Source of the DNA: a virus
IMG/VR virus record: IMGVR_UViG_3300046692_000219
Coordinates: 1 to 50,274 of that record
DNA length: 50,274 nucleotides
Strand: one strand, 5' to 3'
In this document: positions 29,701 through 38,108 of the stretch, one piece after another
Position numbering within the stretch: position 1 is the first letter of the stretch
Layout of the letters: each line of letters opens with the position of its first letter
The notes under the pieces: model-generated
Seen by the model: only the letters and a program-made list of their open reading frames with translations
Databases searched by the model: none
What the model was told of the DNA's origin: nothing
Program-made: the position numbers and the translations under genes

Positions 29701-31860
29701 ACTGTCGACGGTGCCCACGGCACGGTCACTGACCTGAAGAACAAGGTCGATGACACGGCTCACTCGGTGGTCGTCCTCAACGGCAAGAAGCTGGACGCCC
29801 TGAAGGGCGAGTTCAACCACGTCCACGACGCTGCCGAGAAGGGCTACACCAAGATCGGCATGGGAACCGGCGGCGGTTCCCTCGCCGGTCGCGTGGGTCT
29901 GCTCAACGGACGCTCCCTCAGCGGCCTCAAGTCGCAGTTCGACAAGGTTCACGACGCGGCTGAGCGAGTCTTCGAAAAGGTCGGACAGGGTACGGGCGGT
30001 GGCTCGGTGGCCGGCCGTATCGGGCTGCTCAATGGGCGAAGTCTGAAGGACATCAAGGGTCAGTTCGAGAAGCTGACTTCGGCCGCAGACGACACGTACA
30101 ACAAGGTCGGACAGGGCACGGGTAGCACGTCCCTTGCTGGTCGTATCGGCCTGCTGAACGGTCGCAGCCTGAAGGACGTCAAGAGCCAGGTAGACCACCT
30201 GAAGACGTCGCTTGACCTGGCGCACACTGCGGCCAACCACCTGGACACGTCGCTGGACAACATCGCCAATCACAAGAGCGGCGGTTCGTCGGGTGGCAAG
30301 GGCAAGACGCCGAAGAAGCCCTACACGGGCGGCATCATCACCGGCCAGGGCAACTTGGCGCACTTCGCTACGGGTGGTGTCCTGCCGGGCTACTCGCCTG
30401 GCGTCGACTCCGTTCCGGCGATCCTGTCGCCTGGTGAAGCGATCCTGCGCCCCGAGGTCACGGCCCAGCTCGGTGCCCCGCTGATTCATCACTGGAATGC
30501 GATGGCCCGTAAGGGTCAGCTCTCCCGCTTCGCGGGTGGTGGCATTGTCGGCCGCTTCGGCGTCGACAAGATCATTGATCTGATCCACAACCAGAATGTC
30601 TGGCCCGACGCATCTGCGGCTATCAACACGATGGCATTCGATGCAACGTCGGTCCCTCTGGGCGGTGACATCCAGTCGGGAATGCTGGGGGCCGGCCAGA
30701 GTTCCGGCCGCTTCATCGGTTCCGATATGGCGAGCAAGTTCGACGGCATCTACAACTTCGTGACGGAGGATTCCTGGAAGTTCCTGAAGCGACTGCCCAC
30801 GGTTGTGGGTCAGATCGTCGGCATTATCGGTGGCGCGTTCGCACCGACTCTCGGCGACTACTTCCATGACGATGTCTGGAAGGGCAACGGAAACATTCTG
30901 GAGCGAGGCGAAAGGTTCCTCGGGGACACGTTCTCAACGCATACCCTGACGAGCGTTTTCGATGACCTCTTCGGAGGCGTCTGGGATTCCGTGAAGTCGC
31001 TTGTCGGTGGTGCCAAGGATCTGATAACCGATCCGGTCGGCTCCGTGACGAAGACGGTCGATGCACTGTGGGAAGTCGGCACTGGTGAAATCAATCAGAT
31101 AGTCGACATGGTCAAGGCCGTTAAGTCATTCGCGCAGTCCCCCAAGGACTATGCAATGACCGTCCTCGGCGACGTCTACGAGACAGGAAAGGAAGCCCTT
31201 CCGAACACGAAGGGTCTCTTCGACTTCTCCAAGGACGACAAGGTTGATGCCAAGAAGCCGTCGGATATCGCCGATAAGTACTCGCTGGATGCCCCGCCCG
31301 GTAAGGGAGTCCAGAGGTGGAAGCCCAGCGTTCAGCGCGTGCTGAGTCAACTGGGCCTGTCTCAGAGCTATACGGATCTGGTCCTACACCGAATCCAGGT
31401 TGAGTCTGGCGGTAACCCGCTGGCCATCAACAATTGGGACAGCAACGCCAAGGCCGGCTACCCGTCTCAGGGCCTTATGCAGACAATTCCGCAGACCTTT
31501 GCGGCGTATGCCGGCCCGTACAAGAAGCTGGGGATCACGAACGGACTGGCCAGCATCTATGCGGGCCTGAACTATGCGGTTCACCGTTACGGATCGGGAT
31601 GGCCGCAGGCCCTTTCCGGGGTCAAGGGCTACTGGACTGGCACCGCTTCGGCTTCGCCTGGTCTCGCCCTCGTCGGCGAGCGTGGACCCGAGCTGATCAA
31701 TTTCAGCGGAGGTGAGCGGGTCTACAACGACCAGGACACCGCTGGGATTCTCGGCGGAAAGAAGTACGAAATCCACATCCACGAGGCCAAGTCCGAGAAC
31801 ACCACTCAGTCCGTGCTTCGTGCGATGCAGTACGCGGAGGCGCTTTACGGAGGTCTCTAA
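26704..31860 (+). CDS. Tape measure protein with C-terminal transglycosylase domain
   Basis: 1718 residues; fixes tail length and probably enters the envelope with DNA. Residues about 20-330 are charged coiled coil. LAPLGLVAGALTTIGIKSAD (about 345-370) and VVVAPLLIGLGLFAKTIGKL (about 684-705) are hydrophobic spans. Four GRxGLLNGRSL-type repeats lie at about 1060-1165. The C-terminal SLT domain at about 1550-1645 has QVESGGNP (Glu near 1567), SQGLMQTIPQTF and YAGLNYAVHRYG, so it may cut peptidoglycan on entry. The last 60 residues (LALVGERGPELINF) resemble other tape-measure ends. Confidence 0.95.
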   Translation: MAATGRGPIKVGSGYIEINPRLSEETVRKFRTEIAREMEKAGRQAGKEFTAATTEGLKGIEKAVRTAAAKAGAAAEAEVKDSAEVIEKIEADLTKQYGEQATKRFRELRKLEEKKRALVEETSKETQAALRATQRQETESLTQAAKSQQQAITRKEKAQAEYEKYVRESNARIAKQESAEVAASAKQVEAAEKEKQRARRQALEDEARMDREIAATQDRLAREEAARVRTTEREKRAEREQSARMEREIESTRLRLVREHERAIRDELRRTQLQRKTELQSQIRDTMAAQTQLRRQITDYQQHIRDTERNTTGSITRLQTKWKAVGGNIETLGTHAVEAGNLISTKLLAPLGLVAGALTTIGIKSADMRILGQKGLTAAGVDNKTAASEMAKVQQYAIDTPFSVDVMHEYQMKMIRSLAAADPDWYKKGTKTEAANQAAGKTTDLIMAVGDSMARAGNLDPAMFQRAMYALDRMSDTDKASTRNISQLVNATGIPAPELAQMFGFNSAGDFWKVVGTPVTKGGGVSGNEMMNNLLQYWDPSYFQKGKDGKPLKDKHGQFIVNNDGHNPTGSGGSAGYGKTMTSATITGRIQQMTEGATNRLGKMFAEPGKDGQYQYTKLGQEFMGKGGVLDEVGGIGKSALKQLPDLLMMFAQEIKRITGWIKDVADFLADHPAIKDAVIQVAKIGVVVAPLLIGLGLFAKTIGKLTKVMAGGVDLFKGAGKAAGGLARGVRGTYRTGRQVAAGARSAARGDGYLSGYDSRRDTYTARNEDRARGRQRYANASRENGAFRTAGQYGRLSAARVTGYDSFGDWRTRSRNLRSDNNHLGNQARRAANQGQLSEAQRLRDQQETNRQNYRDSRRERRQTAADRLRPTDSVDRASQSGSGMRQARTDMRAMEDRLAQLREELANVGHQVPTQVINALHGRSGQSVAAAANDARDNVTHIRTEGLEPLNRTSLNQVDQEIDKVRQSAARLITELKNAQTEVTQLDGKKLVQFKVTVDGAHGTVTDLKNKVDDTAHSVVVLNGKKLDALKGEFNHVHDAAEKGYTKIGMGTGGGSLAGRVGLLNGRSLSGLKSQFDKVHDAAERVFEKVGQGTGGGSVAGRIGLLNGRSLKDIKGQFEKLTSAADDTYNKVGQGTGSTSLAGRIGLLNGRSLKDVKSQVDHLKTSLDLAHTAANHLDTSLDNIANHKSGGSSGGKGKTPKKPYTGGIITGQGNLAHFATGGVLPGYSPGVDSVPAILSPGEAILRPEVTAQLGAPLIHHWNAMARKGQLSRFAGGGIVGRFGVDKIIDLIHNQNVWPDASAAINTMAFDATSVPLGGDIQSGMLGAGQSSGRFIGSDMASKFDGIYNFVTEDSWKFLKRLPTVVGQIVGIIGGAFAPTLGDYFHDDVWKGNGNILERGERFLGDTFSTHTLTSVFDDLFGGVWDSVKSLVGGAKDLITDPVGSVTKTVDALWEVGTGEINQIVDMVKAVKSFAQSPKDYAMTVLGDVYETGKEALPNTKGLFDFSKDDKVDAKKPSDIADKYSLDAPPGKGVQRWKPSVQRVLSQLGLSQSYTDLVLHRIQVESGGNPLAINNWDSNAKAGYPSQGLMQTIPQTFAAYAGPYKKLGITNGLASIYAGLNYAVHRYGSGWPQALSGVKGYWTGTASASPGLALVGERGPELINFSGGERVYNDQDTAGILGGKKYEIHIHEAKSENTTQSVLRAMQYAEALYGGL

Positions 31861-31876
31861 TCGTTAGGAGTGTGCT

Positions 31877-32875
31877 ATGCCGATTCCCGCCGTATCACCG
31901 GCAGTACTGAGGGATAACCGAAGTTTTGCAGGCCCTCAACCTCCGGATCGCGTCGTATGGCAGCGCACCTTCGTGTCGATCACAGGGAACAACGGTGAGG
32001 GGGAAGAGATCCCCCTCACCGGATTCCCCAGTGGTGCTTGGCCGAGCATATTCATGCTCCCTGGTGCTACGGGCCTCGATTCTCCGCCGATGGAGCTGCA
32101 CTCGGATGACAGTCCGAACCTCGACGGTGGAATGTTCCGAGGTGCCAGGGCCACACAGCGCGAAATAATGATCCCTGTCTTCATTCACGGAATCGACCGC
32201 AGGTCAGTACGCAGGCTTAAGCGTCAGCTCATCAACTCACTCAACCCGAAGCGCGGGTATTGCGTGCTGAAGTTTGTCGAGTCGAGCGGCGAGCCGCGGT
32301 ACCTGTACTGCTACTACAAGTCCGGGCTGGAAGGCAGTGAGGCCACGGACCAGGCCGGTTTCACATGGGTGAAGTACGGAATCCAGCTCACGGCCTTTGA
32401 CCCTTGGTTCTACTCGGACCAGGTGACGGCCGACAACTGGACGTTCGAGGCCGCTAAGCCGTTCTTCAACGACGGTGGAACCTTCCTGCCGCCCAGCCTC
32501 TCTGAGGGCCTGCCCTCGGAAACCATCGTGAATGTCACCAATCCCGGAGACATCGAAGCATGGCCCATCTGGCAAATCACCGGGCCCGTCAAGCAACTGA
32601 CACTGACCAACGAGTTCGGGGAATCCTTCCAGATCGGTCCCGCAGGCACCGGAGCGGATGTAATTCCGACTGGGCGAACGCTCATCGTGGACTCTCGTCC
32701 CGGATACAAGACGCTCAAGGACGACTTGGGAACGAACTATTACCCGCTGCTCGCACCTAATCCGGTGCTGTGGAACATTCCGCCTGGTGACTCGCTGGTT
32801 GATGTGGAACTGGTGGCGGGCAGTGGGCCGGCCTCCATCTCTCTTTCATTCAATCCGCGCTACGAAAGCTACTGA
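31877..32875 (+). CDS. Distal tail protein (Dit-like)
   Basis: 332 residues directly after the tape measure, as Dit genes are. The N-terminal half resembles phage tail-family hubs (EIMIPVFIHGIDRRSVRRLKRQ style, then SGEPRYLYCYYKSGLEG and FTWVKYGIQLTAFDPWFYSD). The C-terminal half is beta-rich and may be a galectin-like insertion. It would form the hexameric ring linking tube to tail tip. Confidence 0.85.
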   Translation: MPIPAVSPAVLRDNRSFAGPQPPDRVVWQRTFVSITGNNGEGEEIPLTGFPSGAWPSIFMLPGATGLDSPPMELHSDDSPNLDGGMFRGARATQREIMIPVFIHGIDRRSVRRLKRQLINSLNPKRGYCVLKFVESSGEPRYLYCYYKSGLEGSEATDQAGFTWVKYGIQLTAFDPWFYSDQVTADNWTFEAAKPFFNDGGTFLPPSLSEGLPSETIVNVTNPGDIEAWPIWQITGPVKQLTLTNEFGESFQIGPAGTGADVIPTGRTLIVDSRPGYKTLKDDLGTNYYPLLAPNPVLWNIPPGDSLVDVELVAGSGPASISLSFNPRYESY

Positions 32876-32878
32876 TCT

Positions 32879-34108
32879 ATGGGTTATCGAATCGAGGTGC
32901 GGGACCGAGACCTCAACCGGGTGGGCGAGATCGACACATGGATGAAGCTGGACCTGGTGGTGCGCTACTGCCAGGCCGGCTCATGGACGCTGCTCATCAA
33001 GGCCGGTACGCCGCAGGCAGACCTATTGCAGAAGGGCGGCGGCGTCGCGATCTACCAGGACGGCGTGGACAAGCCGATCCTGACCGGCCCCATCGAGTCC
33101 TTCCAGCACTACTGGACGGTGGAGCAGCACACCGAGGCAGGCTCGCTGTACGTCGGTGGCCCGTGTGACAACAAGCTGGCCTACCAGAGGCTTGCGTTCC
33201 CCAACCCGGCGAAGGCCATCGATCAGCAGTACTCGGGAGTGGCCACACGAACGGTGTCAGGGAAGGCCGGTACGGCTCTCTGGCAGGAGTTGTCGTCGGC
33301 CCTGGGCCCCGCTGCCCTGGTGGACCGTCGAGCAGCGGGTGTCGTCTTCCCGAGCGTCCCCAACCTTGGTGGCCAGGTGGACGACTCACTTCGGTTCGAT
33401 GTCCTGGGGACCAAGTTCGAAGAGTGGATCGACACGAAGAGCACCGGCTATCGGTTCGTGTACGACCCCAACCTGAAGAAGATCGTCCTGGACGTGTTCA
33501 GCCCCCAGGACCGTTCCGCGGATGTCCGCTTCTCTCGGGAGCTGGGCAACCTGCGCGAGTACATCTGGACCCTGTCCGCTCCCTCGACCACCCGAGCCAT
33601 CGTGGCTTGCCAGGGTGACGGAGCCGAGCGGTACGTGTACCAGAAGATCAACGCGGATGCGGAAGCCGAGTGGGGCACGATCCGCGAGACCTTCATCGAC
33701 CGGCGAGACCTGGGCCTGAAGACGAACCCCAGCACCGGTCAGCCCATGAAGGCGACCACGGACATGACCGACGCCGACTTCAATTCGGCCAAGGCTGCTG
33801 TGATCGATGCCGCGGATTCCGCCCTTTCTGATGGTGCACCAAACGGCAACTTCCAGATTTACCCGATTGACACCCCGCAGATTCAGTTCGGCCGGGATTA
33901 CTTCGTGGGCGACATTGTGACCGTTGTCGCTGACGGTACCGAGTACAGCGACCTTGTTCGTGAAGTTGATATCACGGTTGAGGACGGCGGTAAGACCCTT
34001 TCCGTTTCCCCGAAGATCGGCGAACAGGGCACCGGTAACCCCTTGAACCTTTACAAGACCGTATTCGAGATGCGCGAGAAGCTGAGGAAGCTAGAAACGA
34101 GGATGTAA
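32879..34108 (+). CDS. Tail tip hub protein (Gp37-like / Tal N-terminal type)
   Basis: 409 residues. The start pattern YRIEVRDRDLNRVGEIDTW, LVVRYCQAGSWTLLI and PILTGPIESF matches the ReqiPepy6 Gp37-like family common in actinophages, a baseplate hub. The C-terminal LNLYKTVFEMREKLRKLE forms a short coiled coil. Its stop codon overlaps the next start. It probably forms a trimer closing the tube. Confidence 0.82.
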   Translation: MGYRIEVRDRDLNRVGEIDTWMKLDLVVRYCQAGSWTLLIKAGTPQADLLQKGGGVAIYQDGVDKPILTGPIESFQHYWTVEQHTEAGSLYVGGPCDNKLAYQRLAFPNPAKAIDQQYSGVATRTVSGKAGTALWQELSSALGPAALVDRRAAGVVFPSVPNLGGQVDDSLRFDVLGTKFEEWIDTKSTGYRFVYDPNLKKIVLDVFSPQDRSADVRFSRELGNLREYIWTLSAPSTTRAIVACQGDGAERYVYQKINADAEAEWGTIRETFIDRRDLGLKTNPSTGQPMKATTDMTDADFNSAKAAVIDAADSALSDGAPNGNFQIYPIDTPQIQFGRDYFVGDIVTVVADGTEYSDLVREVDITVEDGGKTLSVSPKIGEQGTGNPLNLYKTVFEMREKLRKLETRM

Positions 34109-35166
34109 TGGCAGAACTTAGTTATCCGTTCTCAGCCGCCAACGGGGCCGGCGGCTCCAATACGGTCTCCCAGGCACAGTGGCAAAAGATGGCGCAGATG
34201 TGGGGAGGCGACCGGATCGACAGGCGTCTCACCGCGTCCTCGTACGACTCGGCCGACCTGCCCTTCTACACCACCACGTCCAGCCGCACTGTGGTCGTCA
34301 ACGCTGGCCGGGCCTGGGTCGGAGGCTTCTACTACGAGCTGACCGGCACCAAGTCCCTGACCATCGCAGACAACACCTCGTCGTACGCCCGCATCGACAT
34401 CATCGTCATACGCGCCGACTTGGCTGCCGGGTCCGCGAACCTCGCTGTGATCCAGGGCCAGCCCGCGGCTACCCCCATCGCTCCGCAGCCCACACGTTCC
34501 CTCGGGGGCAACTGGGACATGGTGCTGCACGAGGTTGCCGTGCCGAAGAGCAACGCAGCGATCTCCGTCAGCTCACGCCTGATGTTCGACATGCCGCCTC
34601 GCATCGAGTCGCCCTGGAACACGGACCTGACGGCCCCCTACGTACAGTCCGGCACCTTCCTGTACGACATGGACGTCAACCGCAACTCGACGCAGACGGA
34701 GTCCTTCAAGGGCCGTGACGGGTTCATGAACGCCCGGACCCTGGGCAAGGCGTACTCGTACACGCCCAGCATGTTCAACGGCAAGACTTCGCCAGGCGTC
34801 CGTAAGGGTCGTTACCGGTGGATCGCCCCGAACACGGTCCAGTTCTCAGCGCAGTTCGACGCCTACGAGGACACGGGTGTTGTGGTCTCGGGCAGTAACA
34901 CCTACCTCGGTGTGACGCTCCCTGTGCCTGCGAACGGCGCGATGCGCCAGGTGCTCACGGGGGTCATCTCGAACCCCAACAACGGCGGGAACATGCCGAA
35001 CCTCATGCAGGTCACTGCACTCGCAGGTGACGGCAATTCGAACCTCGCCCTCTACACGCAGAACTGGACGAACCTTGCTCAGGCCCTCGATGGTCTGAGG
35101 GCGCTTCCTGCCGGATCGAAGCTGTACCTCTCTGGCTCGTACGAAGCGAATGAATTCAACGAGTAA
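34108..35166 (+). CDS. Minor tail protein
   Basis: 352 residues. The N-terminal part (YPFSAANGAGGSNTVSQAQW, then GRAWVGGFYYELTG and SSYARIDIIVIRADLAAGSA) is typical of actinophage minor tail proteins that attach to the hub. The C-terminal part is beta-rich and of unknown fold (RWIAPNTVQFSAQFDAYEDT). Likely a baseplate or adhesin component. Confidence 0.75.
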   Translation: MAELSYPFSAANGAGGSNTVSQAQWQKMAQMWGGDRIDRRLTASSYDSADLPFYTTTSSRTVVVNAGRAWVGGFYYELTGTKSLTIADNTSSYARIDIIVIRADLAAGSANLAVIQGQPAATPIAPQPTRSLGGNWDMVLHEVAVPKSNAAISVSSRLMFDMPPRIESPWNTDLTAPYVQSGTFLYDMDVNRNSTQTESFKGRDGFMNARTLGKAYSYTPSMFNGKTSPGVRKGRYRWIAPNTVQFSAQFDAYEDTGVVVSGSNTYLGVTLPVPANGAMRQVLTGVISNPNNGGNMPNLMQVTALAGDGNSNLALYTQNWTNLAQALDGLRALPAGSKLYLSGSYEANEFNE

Positions 35167-35245
35167 CCCAACCCATTCAGTATGACGTCGGCCCCCGGAA
35201 TTCCCGGCAGGGCCATTCTTTATGCCCTGATTCAGGAGGTGCCGA

Positions 35246-36772
35246 GTGGCACGAAATCTCTTTGGTGGCTCTGCCGCTGACGTTGCCGAGGATGTGAACG
35301 GTGCCCGAGTCCCCAACGCGACTGGTACCGCGTGGGACGGCCCGACCAGTGGGGCAAACCAGATCGTTGACCTGACGGACTCAGACGGTGCCCCCATCTC
35401 GTCCCTGGCCGCTGACGCGAACGGCTTCCTCCCGACCTTTTACGGCCCCGATGGAGTCGAGCGTCTGTGGGTCGACTTCGGAGGCGGGAAGGTCGCACTC
35501 ACCTCGGTCACCATCGGCGAGCGGTTCGAAGCGCACCTGGTTGCCAGTGACCCGCACGGGACCAGGGCGTATGTCGACGCGAACTTCGTCAGCAACACCG
35601 CTGCCTCGTGGGTGAAGTCACCCAACTCCGTGGCTGCCAGCGCCAAGGGTGTCTACGTCCCGAGTGGCTGGGGCGAGTTCTGGCGGCCGAAGCGGGAGGC
35701 CGCGAAGCAGGGGTCCGGCAAGGCGAACGTGGCTGTCTTCGGAGGCAGCTCGGCTGTCGGCTTCTACGCCTCGAACCTCCGCACGAAGTCTTGGCCGGGT
35801 GTCCTGGCGACCTCCCTTCAGGCCACATGCGGTGACGGCGGTACAGGCTTCCACTCGGCCCTCTTCAGCGCACAGGGCATCTCCGGTTCGGATGCTGCGG
35901 CTATCACCCAGTGGACCGCCTCTGGCGGCCTGGTGACCCAGACGGGCACCTGGAACATCGGTGGCTATCAGATGGGTCCGGGCTGGGGCTACCTGTACGC
36001 CAACACCAACGGCGCGACGCTCACCTTCACAGTCCGCGGCTCGACGGTCGGCATCTACACCCTGAGTGCTGACGGTGCTCACTCGCCCTGGTCGTACTCG
36101 ATCGATGGTGCTGCGGCTGTTGCCGTCACGGACACCGCGACGAGCGGCCTGGCCGTCCGCAAGACCACGGTGACGGGCCTCTCTGCTGCCACGCACACGG
36201 TGAAGCTGACGCACACCGGCACCGCTTCGCAGTACCTCTCGGTATTCGGTGTCTCGGGTGAGAACGCAACGGGGACCGTGGTGAACAACTTCGGTCGCCG
36301 GAACGGATTCGCCACCCACTACACCGCGACTGGGCGTCTGGACTGGAATGGCGGGCCGCAGTACCCGTGCGATCTGGCCGTATACATGGTCAGCCCCGAG
36401 GACGTAATGAACGGTGTCTCGGCTGACGCTTGGGCGTCCACTGTTCGACAGCACCTCGCGTACATCCGCGATGGCGGTTCGCTGACTGGTGCCACGGACA
36501 TTGTCATTGCCCTCCCCCACATCGGGACGGCTGACTTCTCGAACAACCGCTATCAGGACTACGTGGACCGTGCTCACGGCCTGGCGCTCTCCTTCGAGGC
36601 CGCGCTAGTCGACGTGTGGAGCATCGGCCGTAACTCCTGGAACTACTTCAACTCGCAGGGATTCTGGGCCAACCCGGCTGCTCCGGGCGCGGTCGGTACT
36701 GACTCCGTGCACCTTTCCGATGCCGGTAACTCCTACGTCGCAGGAGTAATCAACACGCTCCTTCAGAGCTGA
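35246..36772 (+). CDS. Tail protein with SGNH/GDSL-type hydrolase domain
   Basis: 508 residues from a GTG with AGGAGG upstream. Residues 1-100 are a virion-attachment-like domain (ARNLFGGSAADVAEDVNGAR). From about 150 a hydrolase starts with VAVFGGSSAVGFYAS, where the serine stands for GDS block I. Block V is TDSVHLSDAGNSYV near the C-terminus, giving the Asp-His pair. A beta-rich insert (about 235-345) lies between. It may deacylate surface glycans or teichoic acids during adsorption. Substrate unknown. Confidence 0.8.
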   Translation: MARNLFGGSAADVAEDVNGARVPNATGTAWDGPTSGANQIVDLTDSDGAPISSLAADANGFLPTFYGPDGVERLWVDFGGGKVALTSVTIGERFEAHLVASDPHGTRAYVDANFVSNTAASWVKSPNSVAASAKGVYVPSGWGEFWRPKREAAKQGSGKANVAVFGGSSAVGFYASNLRTKSWPGVLATSLQATCGDGGTGFHSALFSAQGISGSDAAAITQWTASGGLVTQTGTWNIGGYQMGPGWGYLYANTNGATLTFTVRGSTVGIYTLSADGAHSPWSYSIDGAAAVAVTDTATSGLAVRKTTVTGLSAATHTVKLTHTGTASQYLSVFGVSGENATGTVVNNFGRRNGFATHYTATGRLDWNGGPQYPCDLAVYMVSPEDVMNGVSADAWASTVRQHLAYIRDGGSLTGATDIVIALPHIGTADFSNNRYQDYVDRAHGLALSFEAALVDVWSIGRNSWNYFNSQGFWANPAAPGAVGTDSVHLSDAGNSYVAGVINTLLQS

Positions 36773-36785
36773 CTAGGAGGAATCA

Positions 36786-37766
36786 ATGGCTATCTCGCTC
36801 ATGGCGCAGGTTATCGCTGTGGCCAAGTCGCAGATCGGTTATCGAGAGGGGTACACCGAAGGCGGCTGGACCAATGCCGAGAAGTACGCTTCGGAAGTTC
36901 CCGGCCTTGGCTGGGCTCAGGGGCAGTCCTGGTGTGCCGTCTTCACTTCGTGGGTTGCAATGCGCGCGGGTTGCGCATCGCTCTTCCCTCGTACCGCTGA
37001 CTGCTCTGCTGCCGTTACCTGGTTCAACTCGGCCGGCCGCTGGTCCTGGTACCCCGCTATCGGTGCTCAGGTCATGTACGGCACTTCGGGCCAGGATCAC
37101 ACTGGGATCGTTTACGCCTACGACTCGACTTACATATGGACGATCGAAGCGAACACCTCGGATAACGGCACTTCCGAGGGTGACGGCGTGTATTTCCGTA
37201 AGCGCAAGCGTTCCGATGCCAATGTTTACGGATACGGTCTCCCGGCGTACCCCGAAGGCATCATCACGTCTGAGGTCGCAAAGAAGGGCGTCTCCGGATA
37301 CACGTACGCGGTCTCGCACATGGGCCCTGGGCCGGCCGAACTGCGGCCGGGTGGGCTGATGACGAACAACCTGGTCACGGACACGCTGAGCGTTGACGGT
37401 GCGGCCCACGCGGGCCGTGTGTTCGTCCAGCAGAACGACTCCTCGACGGTGGCTCTTGAGGTTGTGGGTGCCACCTCGACAGCTCCTTCCATCGTCCGAT
37501 TCAAGGACGCTGACGGCAATATCGTTTTCGAGATCACGGGTGCTGGTGCTCAGATCACCAATTCGATCGCCTACCTGACTAAGGCTCTCCAGCTCGGTAG
37601 CACGACCGCGGATCTCGGTGGTAGCGCTGGTGCGGTCATCAGCATGAAGAACGCGACGACCGCCCCGACCACCAATCCGAGTGGCGGCGGAATCCTGTTC
37701 GTCTCCGGTGGCGCACTGAAGTACCGGGGTTCGAGCGGAACCGTCACGACTATCGCACCTGCGTAA
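36786..37766 (+). CDS. CHAP-domain protein fused to tail-fibre-like C-terminus
   Basis: 326 residues. The N-terminal CHAP peptidase/amidase (about 1-165) has catalytic Cys in GQSWCAVFTSW, His in DHTGIVYAY and a downstream polar residue (TIEANTS). The C-terminal part (about 185-326) looks like a structural module: LVTDTLSVDGAAHAGRVFVQ, and repeats of aliphatic strands. It is therefore better seen as a tail-associated lysin than as the endolysin. The CHAP domain is paralogous to that of the LysM lysin at 38109-38951. Confidence 0.82.
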   Translation: MAISLMAQVIAVAKSQIGYREGYTEGGWTNAEKYASEVPGLGWAQGQSWCAVFTSWVAMRAGCASLFPRTADCSAAVTWFNSAGRWSWYPAIGAQVMYGTSGQDHTGIVYAYDSTYIWTIEANTSDNGTSEGDGVYFRKRKRSDANVYGYGLPAYPEGIITSEVAKKGVSGYTYAVSHMGPGPAELRPGGLMTNNLVTDTLSVDGAAHAGRVFVQQNDSSTVALEVVGATSTAPSIVRFKDADGNIVFEITGAGAQITNSIAYLTKALQLGSTTADLGGSAGAVISMKNATTAPTTNPSGGGILFVSGGALKYRGSSGTVTTIAPA

Positions 37767-37778
37767 TGGGAGTCAGCC

Positions 37779-38042
37779 ATGGGCCCTAAGAGCATCATCG
37801 ATTACGCGGGTCTCGTATCGGCTGTTGCTGCCGCCCTGATCATTGTCAGGGCGGCTTGGCAGACCAATACCGCGAAGGTCTGGAAGGAAGAGGCGGAGGC
37901 CCAGCGCGCCCGCGCCGACCGCCTTCAGAACGACATGAATGAAATCAAGGAGAGGCTGACTCGAATCGAGGCCGAGAACGCTCGGCTTATCGAGCTGCTG
38001 ACTGCACTTGATCCTGAACGAATAAATTCGCTGCGCCGCTGA
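37779..38042 (+). CDS. Membrane-anchored coiled-coil protein (possible holin/lysis accessory)
   Basis: 87 residues. A short head and one transmembrane helix (IDYAGLVSAVAAALIIVRAAW) are followed by a long charged coiled coil (RADRLQNDMNEIKERLTRIE). It lies between two CHAP lysins and before a terminator. This topology is common among phage proteins annotated as holins or lysis accessories (hemolysin XhlA-like). Whether it forms holes is unknown. Confidence 0.7.
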   Translation: MGPKSIIDYAGLVSAVAAALIIVRAAWQTNTAKVWKEEAEAQRARADRLQNDMNEIKERLTRIEAENARLIELLTALDPERINSLRR

Positions 38043-38061
38043 AGGCGAGCAGAAGACGAGT

Positions 38062-38089
38062 AGCCCGGCCATGTGGTCCGGGCTTTTTT
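38062..38089 (+). terminator. Terminator before the endolysin gene
   Basis: AGCCCGG (38062-38068) and CCGGGCT (38078-38084) followed by TTTTT. The endolysin ribosome site begins just beyond it. Confidence 0.8.
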
Positions 38090-38108
38090 GATGCCCAGAG
38101 GAGACGAC

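Noticed and set aside
29356-30867. A 503-codon minus-strand open frame
   Set aside because: Antisense of the repeat-bearing part of the tape measure; no family features.
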